Assembly: GCF_035594125.1 (NCBI RefSeq)
Contig: NC_087171.1
Coordinates: forward strand, 16,100,767-16,164,766
Direction of reading: 5' to 3'
DNA: 64,000 nt
From: Scylla paramamosain
Taxonomy: Eukaryota > Arthropoda > Malacostraca > Decapoda > Portunidae
In this document: piece by piece, positions 1-12,786 of the stretch
Layout: every line of letters starts with the position of its first letter
Numbering within the stretch: position 1 is the first letter of the stretch
Translations under genes and position numbers: made by a program
The notes under the pieces: model-generated
The model's input: only the letters and a program-made list of their open reading frames with translations
The model's database searches: none
What the model was told of the DNA's origin: nothing

Positions 1-156
1 GGACGTGTGGCTGAGGTAGCGACGAGGGGGACTGAACACGCGATTGTGTTTCTTATTACCATACGAGGGGTGGGGGCTGGAAAGAGGCAGGCGCAGGATG
101 GCACAGTATGGGCGGGAAGTGGTACTGCTGTGGCTTGGCAAGAGTACTCGTATAGG

Positions 157-158
<2 letters not shown>

Positions 159-238
<80 letters not shown>
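159..238 (+). repeat. (AG)40 microsatellite
   Basis: Uninterrupted AG array. It directly follows unique sequence that carries the octamer TACTCGTA at 145-152. Confidence 0.98.
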
Positions 239-242
<4 letters not shown>

Positions 243-409
243 ATAAAAAAAATGTAGGAGAACTTGTATTATGAGCGAGCGCAGATGAGCGGATCATAAT
301 ATTCACATATCATTAAGAATATGCATGTAATTAAAAACACATGTTAGAATTCTCAGATAAGAATAATGAGACGAATACATAATACCTTCTCCCTCCCTCT
401 TACCTTCTC

Positions 410-412
<3 letters not shown>

Positions 413-491
<79 letters not shown>
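413..491 (+). repeat. (CT)n microsatellite
   Basis: Uninterrupted CT array of about 79 bp inside a wider pyrimidine-rich flank. It is the complementary orientation of the AG array 175 bp upstream. Confidence 0.98.
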
Positions 492-494
<3 letters not shown>

Positions 495-1745
495 TTCACG
501 GTTATCTTGCTCCCTCCGTTTGATGCTCACAATCACTATACGTGTGTGCTGTGTGCTGGATCGTCTCGTAATACGTCAAGAGAAGAGAAAGGAGAGAAGA
601 GGAAGAGGGAAGGGAAGAGACGTAGTAGTAGCTTTAATAATCACACATTTTTAGTGTAGAGAAACCGAAAGTTTTGCCCGTACCGGATGTGTGGCCTGGC
701 ATCAGTTCGCAAACGTCGCTTTGGTCACGTTCTGGCGGCCGATTTTTGGTATGTGGTGCGCTAGGGAGAGGGAGACAGCACGAGGACTCCGGGGAAAGTT
801 AGAACGCACCCTGCTGGAGGAAAGGGGTAGACGGAAGTCTGGGGATGTGTTTAGTTCTGCAGGAAGTGAGGGAGTGAGGCTGTTGCTGCACGAGTGAGCG
901 ATGCGAGAATGGGACAAGTGTTGGCGAAAGTGTGTACTGGTCTTGGAATTTATATTGTTTATTGATAAAGCACTGAAAATACACGTACGAAAAAGAAACA
1001 TATTTTTGATGTACGTTTAGGCTTAAGTCTGTAGGGTAGCAGATCCCTAGTGGGCGGAGGAATATGAAGAAAAATATGAAAATAAACGGACAGCAGTATA
1101 TACTATCACTCGTGAAAAAAAAAAAAGGGTGGTGATATAACTTGTAACAAAATTGATAAATATGTAAATGTTGCTTTTAGAGATAATGGAATTATAAATA
1201 TTTTTAGATACTGTATTCCAATTGCATTATGAATTCATGTATTGTTGTTTGTACTTGTGGATATGAAATTTATGCGGCCTTCCATATATTGTATCCAGGC
1301 TGTGGTAGAAAACTGCAAATAATTTACTGTTATGACCAGTATTATTAATGTAAATAGGCTGCATGTTTGTAACATTAACTAAGACTGGAGAAAGAGAAGA
1401 ATGTGATTTCCTACTATGATTTCTAAGGCGACGGATGGGACTCTGCTGATGAAGGGGAGTAACTGTCTTTGGAGGTCTATTCTTTACATACAGTATGTAC
1501 ACACTGCACAGAGACTAGTGGCTCGCGGGGCCTGGTGCGAAGTGAGTCTTTATTTTTTGATGTTTGATATCGGTTCTTATATGGATTATATGTGACTCCT
1601 CTCAGTTCGTGAAGTTATCGTGTAGCCACGCCCGTGAATCCGGTAATTGGTTCATTGGCACGTAAGAAGCGTTACATTCTAAGGAAATGCCTATTTTGAT
1701 GTTTGGCCAACTCGTAAGACTATGTTGGCCTTGTGTCGCGTCTCT
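492..1745. other. unique sequence, no gene seen
   Basis: I see no exon with matching splice sites and no RNA gene. A GC-richer patch lies around 660-900, and an A run sits near 1115-1126. Confidence 0.5.
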
Positions 1746-2170
1746 TAACCCTTTGATTGCCACTTGGTACATCTTTCCCTGATTTCCAATCACTCTGAAA
1801 CATCTTTACTTTATACAGCCACATCCAATCTTTGAACTGGGAAGAAATTGCAAAATGTTTTCTTTTTCATCGCTAACTTTCTTGTAAATGCTTATAAATA
1901 CTTCACACATTGCTTCTGGTGCTGGTATCCAGTGAAAAAATTAAGAAATCCGAATATCCTGTGTTTTGGACTGACACACCCTTGCAGTTATACAGATTCA
2001 ACTTGTTGTGGCTGACACACCCAGACATGCATGATCCCTCTTGGTACATCTCGCCTCCGCACATTGACACATATAAAATCGAAACATAGCAGTGCCTAAC
2101 AAATTTCTTCTCTTGGAATCTGAAGCCCATTAATATGCGACGTATATGGTGGACGAGGAAAAAAAAAAAC
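1746..2170 (+). mobile_element. possible dispersed repeat with a piggyBac-like end
   Basis: The segment opens with TTAACCCTTTGATTGCC. A TTAA followed by CCCTTTGA.TGCC resembles the target site plus terminal inverted repeat of piggyBac-type transposons and their MITEs. The roughly 420 bp that follow are AT-rich and contain two near-copies of a 'cttggtacatct' string (about 1762 and 2040). I could not find the opposite TTAA-flanked end, so the element is either truncated or the resemblance is accidental. The 3' boundary is a guess. Confidence 0.3.
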
Positions 2171-2255
2171 GTGTGTATGAATACTAATTGCTGCCTAGCC
2201 AAACACTTCCAATCCTTTCAGCATTGACACAAAGTTTTGTTGACGTATGGTCCAG

Positions 2256-2914
<659 letters not shown>

Positions 2915-3368
2915 ATTCCAGTTGGTTGCTTACATGACATAACGTTGTTTGTGGTACAGCGTGTTCTTTTGGATTCACCATTTTGAGGATTTCTTATGGA
3001 ATAATCCAATTTCTGGGCTCGTTTTTCTTTAATGAACTCGTGCTAAATTAACCAGTGTTCTTTCTCAATTAACTAGATTACTGTGTTATATAGGTTTTCC
3101 TGTTACCGCCACCTCAGCTCTTTTGCTGTTATGGTCATGCATTCTTAACCCTCGGAGTGCTGGAAAAGAAAGAAAGAAAAAAAAAACATTTCCATGGACA
3201 AAGGAAAAAAAAGAATAGAAGGTGAATTTCGTCTTTTCTAGGGCACTTAAATATTAGAGAGACTGAAACAAAAACAGATGGATAAAAGTTCTTCTGATTA
3301 TAGGAAAGATTGTCTAGCAGGGAGAATACAAAGTTTGTGGTTACTCAGGAGAATGTTTGTATAAGGAG
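2915..3368. other. unique sequence with a second TTAACCCT start
   Basis: At about 3149 the string TTAACCCTCGGAGTGCTGG resembles the repeat start at 1746 in the same orientation. No matching opposite end is visible. A-rich runs follow at 3165-3215. Confidence 0.35.
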
Positions 3369-3414
3369 CTTTTTTTTTCTTTTTCTTTTTCTTTCTTTTT
3401 TTTTTTTTTTTTTT
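3369..3414 (+). repeat. T-rich simple sequence (CTTTT/T)n
   Basis: T run with scattered C, about 45 bp. Confidence 0.9.
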
Positions 3415-3590
3415 ACTATTTTGGATATTTTTCTGAGTGCGGGGCGAACGTGGTATTGATTTGATATTCCGTAATACAGCGAACCACGGGAGTCCCTGAC
3501 CGCGTACTGAACACGCTGGCGTTATTGATTTTCTCTTGAGAACCAACTTATCTGTCTGTTCTTTGAAGTATTTTGTTGAGCTCCGCAGTC

Positions 3591-3757
<167 letters not shown>

Positions 3758-3830
3758 ATCGCTCACGTCCGTTCATTAACTATCATTAAGACAGACTCCT
3801 TCAGGCATCAGGCCTTAATTAACTACATAA

Positions 3831-4145
3831 GCAGCAGAGCTACAGCTTTACATTTATCCTCTTTTCTCATATAATGGTTGCTGCTTCCTTGTCACAAGTC
3901 TTTTTGTTCACTCGAAGTCCTTATTAGAGATCGTTGTTACTGACATTTCTCACTCTTTCCCTAACCCTAAAGCTACAAAATATTCCGTCACTTCTTGTTC
4001 TTCCCACAAGTACAAGATTCGGGAAAGTGTTACACGTGTAGTGCTCGTATATCTTGCTGCTGATTCTGCCAAACCCTCTTCTTCTGAGGAAAGAGTTCAT
4101 TTGCTAACTGAAACTTGTCAGAACTTGTTGGATGACTCCTCATAG
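3831..4145 (+). CDS. open frame without ATG, possible exon, unidentified
   Basis: Between an in-frame TAA (3828-3830) and TAG (4143-4145) lie 104 open codons with no Met. The last half reads like a real protein: it contains SSHKYKIRESVTRVV and EERVHLLTETCQNLL, a mixed-charge amphipathic composition with no low complexity. After the TAG the same frame stays open for about 37 more codons, so this may be an exon of a degraded gene or pseudogene. I recognise no domain, and no clear acceptor is visible upstream, where an (ATC)n array ends at 3757. Length alone is not improbable by chance. Confidence 0.22.
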   Translation, partial: AAELQLYIYPLFSYNGCCFLVTSLFVHSKSLLEIVVTDISHSFPNPKATKYSVTSCSSHKYKIRESVTRVVLVYLAADSAKPSSSEERVHLLTETCQNLLDDSS

Positions 4146-4891
4146 TATTTGGCATCCAGCCAGGCTACGTCTTCTTTTTCTTTCCTCGTCTTTTGGTCCT
4201 CCATCAATCATCCAGCACTGTTGCCAGATCGCTCTCTCCAAAATTAAGCTACACTCACTCTTTTGAAGTTTTGCAAGAGGAGATATTTTACGCATTGTAC
4301 AAATTACCAATGCACGTCATCTAAAGTAACATGGCAGGATTTTTATACATTTTTATTTTATTTTGTCTTTCATGCCAGTGTCGCAATACGTATTTTCCGA
4401 TGGAATCCCCTTTGTCTTTCTTAAAGCTACATTTCCAAGAAAATGCCGAGAAACTTTTCCACATTTAAAGATCAACATCCATGATAATATCATCCTCTAC
4501 ATGGACAGTTTTCCTGCTTCCTTGATCTAAACTTTTTCCCACTTTTTTTTTTTATGGAAATGGACTTGCATTCGCCTTGATGTTTCAAAGTAATGTTATC
4601 TAACATGTTTTATAAAGCCTCCGAGTCCAACAGAAGAAAGTTTATCATGAAATTCTTACTATCTTTGATGCTATTGCTTATACACATCATATATCACCTT
4701 CGTATCCGATGAACGAAAATTGATGACAAAAAGATGTAAGATGAAGGAGGTATGAAGGTAAAAAGATGAAAGGAGAGCAAGAAGCGCAGTGACTGCATCT
4801 CCCGCCTATAAAAGACTGGCTGGTAATAAGAAATGATGCTTCAGAGCTTCGTCAAAAGATTTCTTCTTAGGGTGTGGCCACCAACATTTCT
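4146..4891. other. unique AT-rich sequence, no gene seen
   Basis: Continuation of the open frame noted upstream to about 4255, then AT-rich sequence with frequent stops in all frames and a T run near 4544-4553. Confidence 0.45.
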
Positions 4892-5043
<152 letters not shown>

Positions 5044-5122
5044 AAGATTCTTTTTTTCATCATAGAGTGACTTCTGGTGCTGTTTGTCAACAAAATAAGA
5101 TTTTATTAATTCATTCAGTCAT

Positions 5123-5169
<47 letters not shown>

Positions 5170-5184
5170 ATTATTATTTTTATT

Positions 5185-5222
<38 letters not shown>

Positions 5223-5223
5223 T
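5123..5223 (+). repeat. compound (TTG)n-(TTA)n-(ATC)n microsatellite
   Basis: About 15 TTG units, a short TTA/TTT bridge, then about 13 ATC units. Confidence 0.97.
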
Positions 5224-5439
5224 AATTTCAAGTTTTAATTAACTCCTTGACTAATTAACTTATTTATTCATCAATTGCGGCAAGTGTCAGTGAATTGAGG
5301 CCAGACAGCAGAGATACTGGTGCTCGGGAAGCAAATGGTCCAGTATAACTCTTTTGTGACTGACATTTAAGGTACAATGTTGTCAATTCCAGGGCCTATT
5401 CATTGATATGAATTAGTGAATCCGACCATGACCGAAAAC

Positions 5440-5441
<2 letters not shown>

Positions 5442-5508
<67 letters not shown>
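5442..5508 (+). repeat. (TG)n microsatellite
   Basis: Uninterrupted TG array, 67 bp, followed by AT-rich sequence containing shorter TATG/TGTA runs near 5640-5700. Confidence 0.98.
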
Positions 5509-5510
<2 letters not shown>

Positions 5511-5797
5511 AAAGAGATAGTTCAGTATGAATCTGTCACATTCTTATTATAAACTAAAGAATAAATTAATGATCAAATAAGACAAATAAGATGAATGTAG
5601 CTTTATGAATATCTTTCTATATAGCTACTAAACTATATACATATCTTTAAATATATGTATGTATTTATATATGTGTGTGTATGTACTATGTACATATGCA
5701 TGCACTCATGCTGCCATTTATTTGTATATGTACGTCGTATGAATAAATAAGGGACATTTTTCTTTACGTGTCACATTGTCTGTTATGTGTCTCAAAC

Positions 5798-5801
<4 letters not shown>

Positions 5802-5879
<78 letters not shown>
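5802..5879 (+). repeat. (GA)n microsatellite
   Basis: Uninterrupted, 78 bp, with an A/G-rich right flank. Confidence 0.98.
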
Positions 5880-5882
<3 letters not shown>

Positions 5883-6197
5883 TAAGAAAAAAAGAAAAAC
5901 ACCATAGATTACAAGTGTGGTCACAGGAGGAACTATTACGCCCTGCTTCATCTACCGGGAGTTCTGAATTTACTGCACTGATCAAGCGCTAGAGGTAAAT
6001 CCAAGCCGCACACTTCTGATAAAAACCCCGGAGCAGAGCGCGCGGGAAATTAGCGACAATGAGAAAGATTTATGGGATGGAGGAAAACTGAGAAAAAAAA
6101 AAGGAAAAAAAAAAACTTGATGGGAGCGAATGAGTGTGAAAAAAAAAAATAAGCGAAGGACTGATGATGACACGGATTGGACTGAGACTATAGTAGA

Positions 6198-6200
<3 letters not shown>

Positions 6201-6268
<68 letters not shown>
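6201..6268 (+). repeat. (GA)n microsatellite
   Basis: Uninterrupted, 68 bp. It is preceded by three A runs (about 6091-6150). Confidence 0.98.
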
Positions 6269-6269
<1 letters not shown>

Positions 6270-6457
6270 GCAGTACCTACTCAAAAACTGAGAGGCAAAG
6301 CGATAAATAATGTGTAAGTGTGGAGAGGGAAGCCGTCTTTCTTCTCCTCTTCCCTCCTTTCACTTCCTTCCTCTTCCCATTTCTTTCTCCCTTCTTCCCT
6401 TCTCGCACTGGTTATGTATTCTTCATGATTAATGAAGTATCTGTTTGGGAGCTTTGC

Positions 6458-6462
<5 letters not shown>

Positions 6463-6540
<78 letters not shown>
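6463..6540 (+). repeat. (CT)n microsatellite
   Basis: Uninterrupted, 78 bp. With the GA array 195 bp upstream it forms a complementary pair. Confidence 0.98.
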
Positions 6541-6543
<3 letters not shown>

Positions 6544-6744
6544 AAAAATATGCTTATTGTTGAAGCACAGTGGAAATGTGATCGTTGCTTCTTTACCTTT
6601 ATAATATTACTCACCATGTTGCTTCTAGTCGTGAAATTCATGTGACACTCGCGAGGTGATGCAGTGCATACAAGAAAATACGTATACCCGATTTCTACTC
6701 CTCAACTCCATAAAAGTTGTTGTATTTGGTAAGAAATTGTGTTT

Positions 6745-6746
<2 letters not shown>

Positions 6747-6821
<75 letters not shown>
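6747..6821 (+). repeat. (GA)n microsatellite
   Basis: Uninterrupted, 75 bp. It is complementary to the CT array about 200 bp upstream. Confidence 0.98.
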
Positions 6822-6822
<1 letters not shown>

Positions 6823-7555
6823 CATCAATATATTAGAATATTTTCTAATTCTCAAAGACCATGAAATTCCCAAGGATGTGGGCGACATTTGAAAAGGATT
6901 AAATTTTTATTTTTGCATCAGTTAAGTATTTATTAACCAGCCGCTGCCAGCGTGTGAAGGTGAGAGCACCAGGAGAAGGGCTGCTCGTCAAGGGATGGCG
7001 TTAAGGCTTCTTGATGCAGAGAGTTGAACAAGGAAGTGACGCTAAGGAACATATTGCCCTTGTTCCCTCTCTCTTACTCTTTGTCTTATAATCCAGAGCT
7101 CATCTATCACATTTCTACGTGCTACCTACTCTTTTCCACAACCATGCACCTCGCTTTGCGCCTCCATCAAGCACTGTTGTAGTACTGTATATGGTCTCTT
7201 TAGTCTCCATACTCCAAATCATCCCAGTCATACACCTTGAACGCAACACTTTTTTCTCTCTTTCCTCGTTCCCAAACGTGTTTTTTATAACTTTAAATGA
7301 CATAATATTTACTCTTTCGTATATTCCCTTCTTGTAATCATGTTTTTTTTTTTTTTTTGTAATAAAGCTTTCATAGACAGTTATGTTTGTTCTAACCAAC
7401 AGACAATTCATTACTGTGATGTCTTTGTGAGTGGCACAGCTTTGAGGCAGCTGTCATTATCATTACCTGAGTATAGATGTGCGTGTGGGCTGGAGAAATA
7501 AAGACCACGCTTTATTAGAACATGATCCACGTGCGCAATTTGAAAACATTTCTCT

Positions 7556-7560
<5 letters not shown>
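6822..7560. other. unique sequence, no gene seen
   Basis: A donor-like GTGAGA follows CCGCTGCCAGCGTGTGAAG near 6960, but the possible exon is too short to support. A T run lies near 7342-7358. Confidence 0.45.
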
Positions 7561-7653
<93 letters not shown>

Positions 7654-7684
7654 TTTATGTTTCATGCAAGTACTTGGATATCAT

Positions 7685-7779
<95 letters not shown>
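7561..7779 (+). repeat. paired (CA)n and (GA)n microsatellites
   Basis: (CA)n at 7561-7651, 36 bp of unique DNA, then (GA)n at 7688-7779. Both are uninterrupted. Confidence 0.98.
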
Positions 7780-7781
<2 letters not shown>

Positions 7782-8756
7782 ACCGCACACCCTTCTTGAT
7801 CTATAATAAAGTGTGTACATCTTGACGCTCTTGATATTAGAGTCACTTTCTCAGCGGACACCTGCATCGGCTAAGGTTTCTTAATACAATGAACTAAAAC
7901 AGGAAGATTTGAGATTTCTCGATCTTCTTACAATACGTACGCCAAGAATAAAATATAGCATCTTTCATATCTGGCCACTAACACTTCATTCCCTTTCTTC
8001 CAGAAGCAGAGCTCAGTGAAAATAATTCAGCGACATCAATGTTTAAGTTAATTTCCTCCTTCTCAAAGGCCATTAAATTCCCATGCCGGAGACGACATTT
8101 GAAAGAGAATAAAATTGTGCTTTTATTCTGGGTTTCTTGCTCCTTCCTTCCCTGATGCAGTATTCTCTCTATGTTCTTAATTACCTCGATTTTGGTGAAT
8201 GAATAGAAACAGCAGATTATCACTTGACCTGATTATTACCTGACCTCTTGGCTGACTCAGGACCGCAGGAAGAGGTCACTGCCTCGCGTGATGTTAAGTC
8301 GCTGCACCTCAGAAATGAAGCTAATTCCCGTCCACAGAGATGCAGGACACGTGCACCCGCAACTTGTGCACCGCGGCGAGGAAGACCACAAAAAGAATAA
8401 AGAAGTCGCTGAAGTTAAAGTACAGTTGACTGAATTATTTCAAATCTACAAAGAAGGGCACGCATTTATATATCTATTGGTAGTCCTTTAATTTACTTCA
8501 GAGCATATAAGTTCTTTCCTCTAATTTCCTCTCGCCTCTAAGGTCTTCATTAGTCAGTCTGCTCGTCTCCTCCTTACCAGTACGTGATTCTCTGCTCTTC
8601 CTCTCCTGCATGACGGCTTCCTCCGCCCCCCACCTCAGCGGAGCCTCGGGGGTCATTCGGTAGGCCAGTGAGAGAGTTAATAAAGCCGCCAACACGCCCG
8701 TCCACGACACCCGTTTTTCTTCTACAGCTTTGGTGCTGAGGAAACTAATTACTGAG

Positions 8757-8757
<1 letters not shown>
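7780..8757. other. unique sequence, no gene seen
   Basis: A short frame at 8288-8491 is open and not repetitive but has no splice or motif support. Confidence 0.45.
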
Positions 8758-8958
<201 letters not shown>

Positions 8959-9130
8959 GCATTCTAGGCATTTAAGAAATTCGCATGTCTTCTTTTCCTT
9001 ATTGGATTTCATCATATTTATCCACTGACATAAATATTCAGATTATAGCTGTGATTTTTTTTTTTCGTGATACATTGTCTTAGGTTATTATGGAGGATGA
9101 CAGGTGTAAGGAAACGTGCAGATAAGTTAT

Positions 9131-9131
<1 letters not shown>

Positions 9132-9169
<38 letters not shown>

Positions 9170-9195
9170 ATGACCACAAAATTATACTACCAATG

Positions 9196-9289
<94 letters not shown>
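9132..9289. repeat. (CA)n and (TG)n arrays forming an inverted pair
   Basis: (CA)n at 9132-9169 and (TG)n at 9197-9289 are reverse complements separated by about 27 bp, so the locus can fold into a long hairpin or cruciform. The right edge continues into CGTACGTGCATGCGT (9291-9305). Confidence 0.97.
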
Positions 9290-9292
<3 letters not shown>

Positions 9293-9353
9293 TACGTGCA
9301 TGCGTCCTCCTATTTAAATTGCATCTATGTTTCATAGAACATTGGAGTCCACC

Positions 9354-9393
9354 ATGATGGTCGCTCTCCGCACGGCAGGAAGTATTACTTTAG
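9354..9393 (+). CDS. candidate first coding exon (signal-peptide-like)
   Basis: Two tandem ATGs sit in a strong initiation context (TCCACCATGATGG). They open a frame reading MMVALRTAGSITL before a possible donor TTTAG|GTGTTT at 9394. Spliced to the exon at 9450 across a 56-nt intron, the frame is kept: the split codon G+GT gives Gly and the protein continues VTAASTEA. The result is a weakly hydrophobic N-terminus with an Ala/Ser-rich stretch, like a secretory signal. Without splicing the frame ends at TAG (9423-9425). The intron is very short and the donor only fair, so this is an inference. Confidence 0.22.
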
Positions 9394-9449
9394 GTGTTTC
9401 AGTTGCACTAGTCCGCTGCTAGAATCTTACCAGTGTCTCTCCTTCACAG

Positions 9450-9497
9450 GTGTGACCGCTGCCAGCACCGAGGCGCACCACCGCGTCCCTCGCCAGG
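9450..9497 (+). CDS. candidate 48-nt internal exon, unidentified
   Basis: This has the best splice-site pair in the window: a pyrimidine-rich acceptor (GTGTCTCTCCTTCACAG) directly before 9450 and a strong donor (CCAGG|GTGAGTAC) after 9497. The 48-nt length keeps the reading frame. Two of three frames are open: one gives VTAASTEAHHRVPRQ, in phase with the ATG at 9354; the other gives CDRCQHRGAPPRPSP, in phase with the possible exon at 10008. GC content is clearly higher than in the flanks. I do not recognise a family. Confidence 0.35.
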
Positions 9498-10007
9498 GTG
9501 AGTACTCATCTTTTAGTGTTTCTCTCCCCACATCATTTTGTGTAACGTTTCGATCATTAGGCCTCGACTTAGTATGCGAGACAATCCGTTAGAATATCCC
9601 TCGGTTTAATACGAATTTAAACATCGAATTATTTCGCTGAAAAATTGTCAAAATTCATTATTAATCAAAATTTTCATACCGTCATCTCTTAATTCCGTCG
9701 TTCAAACTAGGAAAACTTTTGCATTAACTATGGTCGTTTGGGTATAATCAAAGGAACATGCCGCTGGAATTTTGTTTTGAGATCACGTTCTCAGTTTGCG
9801 CTTTGATAGTGACGTCACAGGACTGTTGACCAGCGCAGGGCTGAGAGCACTGCCACAGTTGCTTAAATTAGCAGAGGAAACAATTTTTTGCATCATGCAT
9901 TCAACTTTGAAGTATAAGAGTTCAAAGCAACCAGTGTACAGTTTGCAGATCAGCGTATTGAGGAGGGAAATTAAGCTTAGAGGCAAAGGTATATGTTTTC
10001 CTTCCAG

Positions 10008-10194
10008 CTGGGTCCCCTTGAGAAGCTCAGCTCTTGATGAAGTCGCAGTACACTTTCATGTCATAAAACTGGTCCTGATTAAAGGAGGAGACGTGTTTGA
10101 GTTGCCCCAGCTGAGCGTAAGGCAGCGGAGGCCGTTCACAGGAATCAGTATCAGCATTAAAGATTTTTCTCTCATTTTTCAACAAACGCAGTAA
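10008..10194 (+). CDS. candidate terminal exon, unidentified
   Basis: A strong acceptor (TATGTTTTCCTTCCAG) precedes 10008. One frame is then open to a TAA at 10192-10194, about 61 residues, containing SSALDEVAVHFHVIK and ISISIKDFSLIFQQ. It is in phase with the CDRCQHR frame of the 9450-9497 exon (split codon GG+C, Gly) but not with the signal-peptide-like frame, so at most one of the two models is right. The open frame also extends upstream of the acceptor to 9796. No domain is recognised. Confidence 0.2.
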
Positions 10195-10332
10195 TATCTT
10201 TTGAAATGCTTGATTTCGGTAAGACGGAATTTTAAATGTACGTGCACAGCAATGTTTTTTTTTTTTTTATAGGTTATACATTTTTTTTTTTTTTTCATGT
10301 TTACACGGTTATAAAGAACGGAGTTGTCTGCT

Positions 10333-10463
<131 letters not shown>

Positions 10464-10606
10464 CACTTCTAGTCTTATCCTGTCTAGCCATGGACGATAG
10501 TGTAACATTTGCTTAGGTTTAGTGATTAACTTTATTTACTTGATTACCCTTTATCTGTATGTATGCATTTGTACATATTATGCATGTAGGAAGGTAGCTA
10601 TGTAGA

Positions 10607-10607
<1 letters not shown>

Positions 10608-10679
<72 letters not shown>
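10608..10679 (+). repeat. (TG)n microsatellite
   Basis: Uninterrupted, 72 bp. It is complementary to the CA array 145 bp upstream, so the pair is another inverted arrangement. Confidence 0.98.
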
Positions 10680-10680
<1 letters not shown>

Positions 10681-10846
10681 TTCTATGGTGCAGTGATGGG
10701 ATCAGTTTCAGACCACGCCTGGGGAGGAGCAAATGGGATGGTGTAGCGTTCACTCTACATGTGATGGGCAGGAGGGAGAGGGAGGGATGCGCGCGGGGGT
10801 TCTGTGAGGCTTGTTATTGGAGTATGCTAGGGGACGACTCCGCGTT

Positions 10847-10984
10847 ATGTTGGGAGAGTGTGTTGTTAATTTTGCTAATGATGAAGAGGGAGAGGACGTG
10901 GTGCTCTCAAGTAGTGGTGATGAAGATAATGAAGACGATGGTGATGATAATGGAAGTAATAATAAAGAGGATGAGGATGAATGA
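10847..10984 (+). CDS. small acidic open frame (45 codons)
   Basis: ATG at 10847 to TGA at 10982-10984. The frame starts MLGECVVNFANDEEGED and its last 25 residues are almost only Asp, Glu, Asn, Gly and Ser, like the acidic tail of a chromatin or nucleolar protein. The frame is open upstream to about 10806. The DNA is an imperfect GAT/GAA/GAG pattern, so a degraded trinucleotide repeat explains it equally well. Confidence 0.18.
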   Translation: MLGECVVNFANDEEGEDVVLSSSGDEDNEDDGDDNGSNNKEDEDE

Positions 10985-12013
10985 TTTAAATTTTAGTGTT
11001 ATCTTTGAAGGGGTAAGCGAAAACTGAGGGAAAGAGTAGCATCATCAGAGGGAAGCCAAACTACCTCTTATCAGCTCGTGGCACAGCTGGGATCCCTTAT
11101 CCAGCCTGGCAAATGATTACTTGGCGTGGAATGGACGAGTACTGGGAACATCATTGTAGGTTTTTAGATAAAGGACATGCGGATAATGAAGAAATCTTGG
11201 CGAGACATAGATGTGTATTATTAGCATCATGAGAAAGAAAACCAAAGGTATGGTGTGTAAAAAAAAAAAAAAAAAAAGTGATCCTTAAGAAATTATTATG
11301 GTGTTGTGTTTATTGAGGGAGTAATTTAAGTTTCTAATATGATCAGGGGAGGCTCATCATGGCTCCAAGAAATTTGCAATGATGACTATGCTGATATACT
11401 GAGCTGGTGTTGGTTTAAATATACAACCGTAAAATTATGTAAAGTATTTGTTTGCTGGACACGAACAGGTTGTTACGCATGATTGGGTTTACCAGTAGCA
11501 ACTCCATTGTGCATCCTTTTGTAATGAGTTTAAAAAAATAATAAACAGAATCTATTGTAATGATGTGGAAATACAACAACATGGAAGGAGGGACAAAATA
11601 GGACTTTTCACGAATAGAAACTGGTGGGATCATTAATTCGTATGATGAGAGAAGGGAACATGGAAGTTTAAATAGGAATTATAAATATCACAATAACTCA
11701 CACACACAAATGAGACTTGGACGAGGCGCAGCATTCAAAGACCTGGGAGACACGCGGTGGGAATGATTTATTTGAAGGACGGCTGTGTGCTGAGTGGAGT
11801 GAGGCTAATTAAAGCGTGTGGAAGATTTTTTTTCATGTCCAGCAGGAAAGAAGAGGTATGATGTGGAACAGAGGAGGTTATGAAACACGGCGCCCTTAGA
11901 TGGTTTGGTGACCCGTAAAGGACAGATGAAAAGGAGGTGATGAGAAGGATAGACATGAGTGGGATAAATGCCGTGTGTAAAGGACGATTCCCGTGAAATG
12001 AGAGGCTTGTGTT
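10985..12013. other. unique sequence, no gene seen
   Basis: An A run lies near 11261-11277. Stops are frequent in all frames. Confidence 0.5.

Positions 12014-12091
<78 letters not shown>
12014..12091 (+). repeat. (GA)n microsatellite with one GG break
   Basis: GA array interrupted once at about 12041. Confidence 0.97.
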
Positions 12092-12093
<2 letters not shown>

Positions 12094-12786
12094 GCATAAC
12101 TAAACGTGAAACAGAAGGTTGACGCACGGCTGCCAGGGTGGACGGATGGGCGGCGCACAGCTGTTTTAATCTGGTGATCACTGGAGTTATTAAATACTGA
12201 GGCGACATAGGGTGATGTAGTCAAGGCATCTGGCAATGGCCGCTTCATTCGTAAAATGGGCATTAAGGTATGTACCTCATAGAACTTTCGTATTTTTCTA
12301 TTGTTTTATTTATTGCACTTTGTATTCTTTTTACGTATGGATTTATTTGCTTATTCTGTACTTCAAATTCCTAAATTCCTACATTATCTGAATACAAGGT
12401 TATGAAAAAAGAAAAAAAAGTTGAATTTTCTTGCCCCAGAAAGATGTAACCATTGTATGCAGTCATGCTTTCTGTGGGCTTATATGAAAGTGTTGTTTCA
12501 TGGAGTGTGTAAAAAAAAAAAAAAAATGATGAAGCGGTGAATTTATCGCCACAAGAACACAAGACAACAACAGTAACTGGAGGCAGAATCGTTAGAATCT
12601 TTTGTACACTATACCGACTTTCCACACTTTTAAATCATTAGGAATTCCTTGGATGTTTACTCAAGTGCATAACAAGAGAGCCAGGTGCATTTCTGCCGGC
12701 GTCAAGAGGGTAAACGTGAAGTTCCCGCTGTTCATATCATTATTCCTGGATGTGTTTGTTCAGTATCGTTATTCTTCAAACTGCAG
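12092..12786. other. unique sequence, no gene seen
   Basis: A runs lie near 12405-12420 and 12511-12526. A frame from 12602 is open through to the candidate exon that follows. Confidence 0.45.

Noticed and set aside
3957..3970. CCCTAACCCTAAAG, telomere-like
   Set aside because: Only two units, of the vertebrate rather than the arthropod type, in unique sequence; chance.
5123..5223. Regularly spaced repeats as CRISPR-like arrays
   Set aside because: All regular arrays have units of 1-6 bp with no unique spacers; the genome is eukaryotic.
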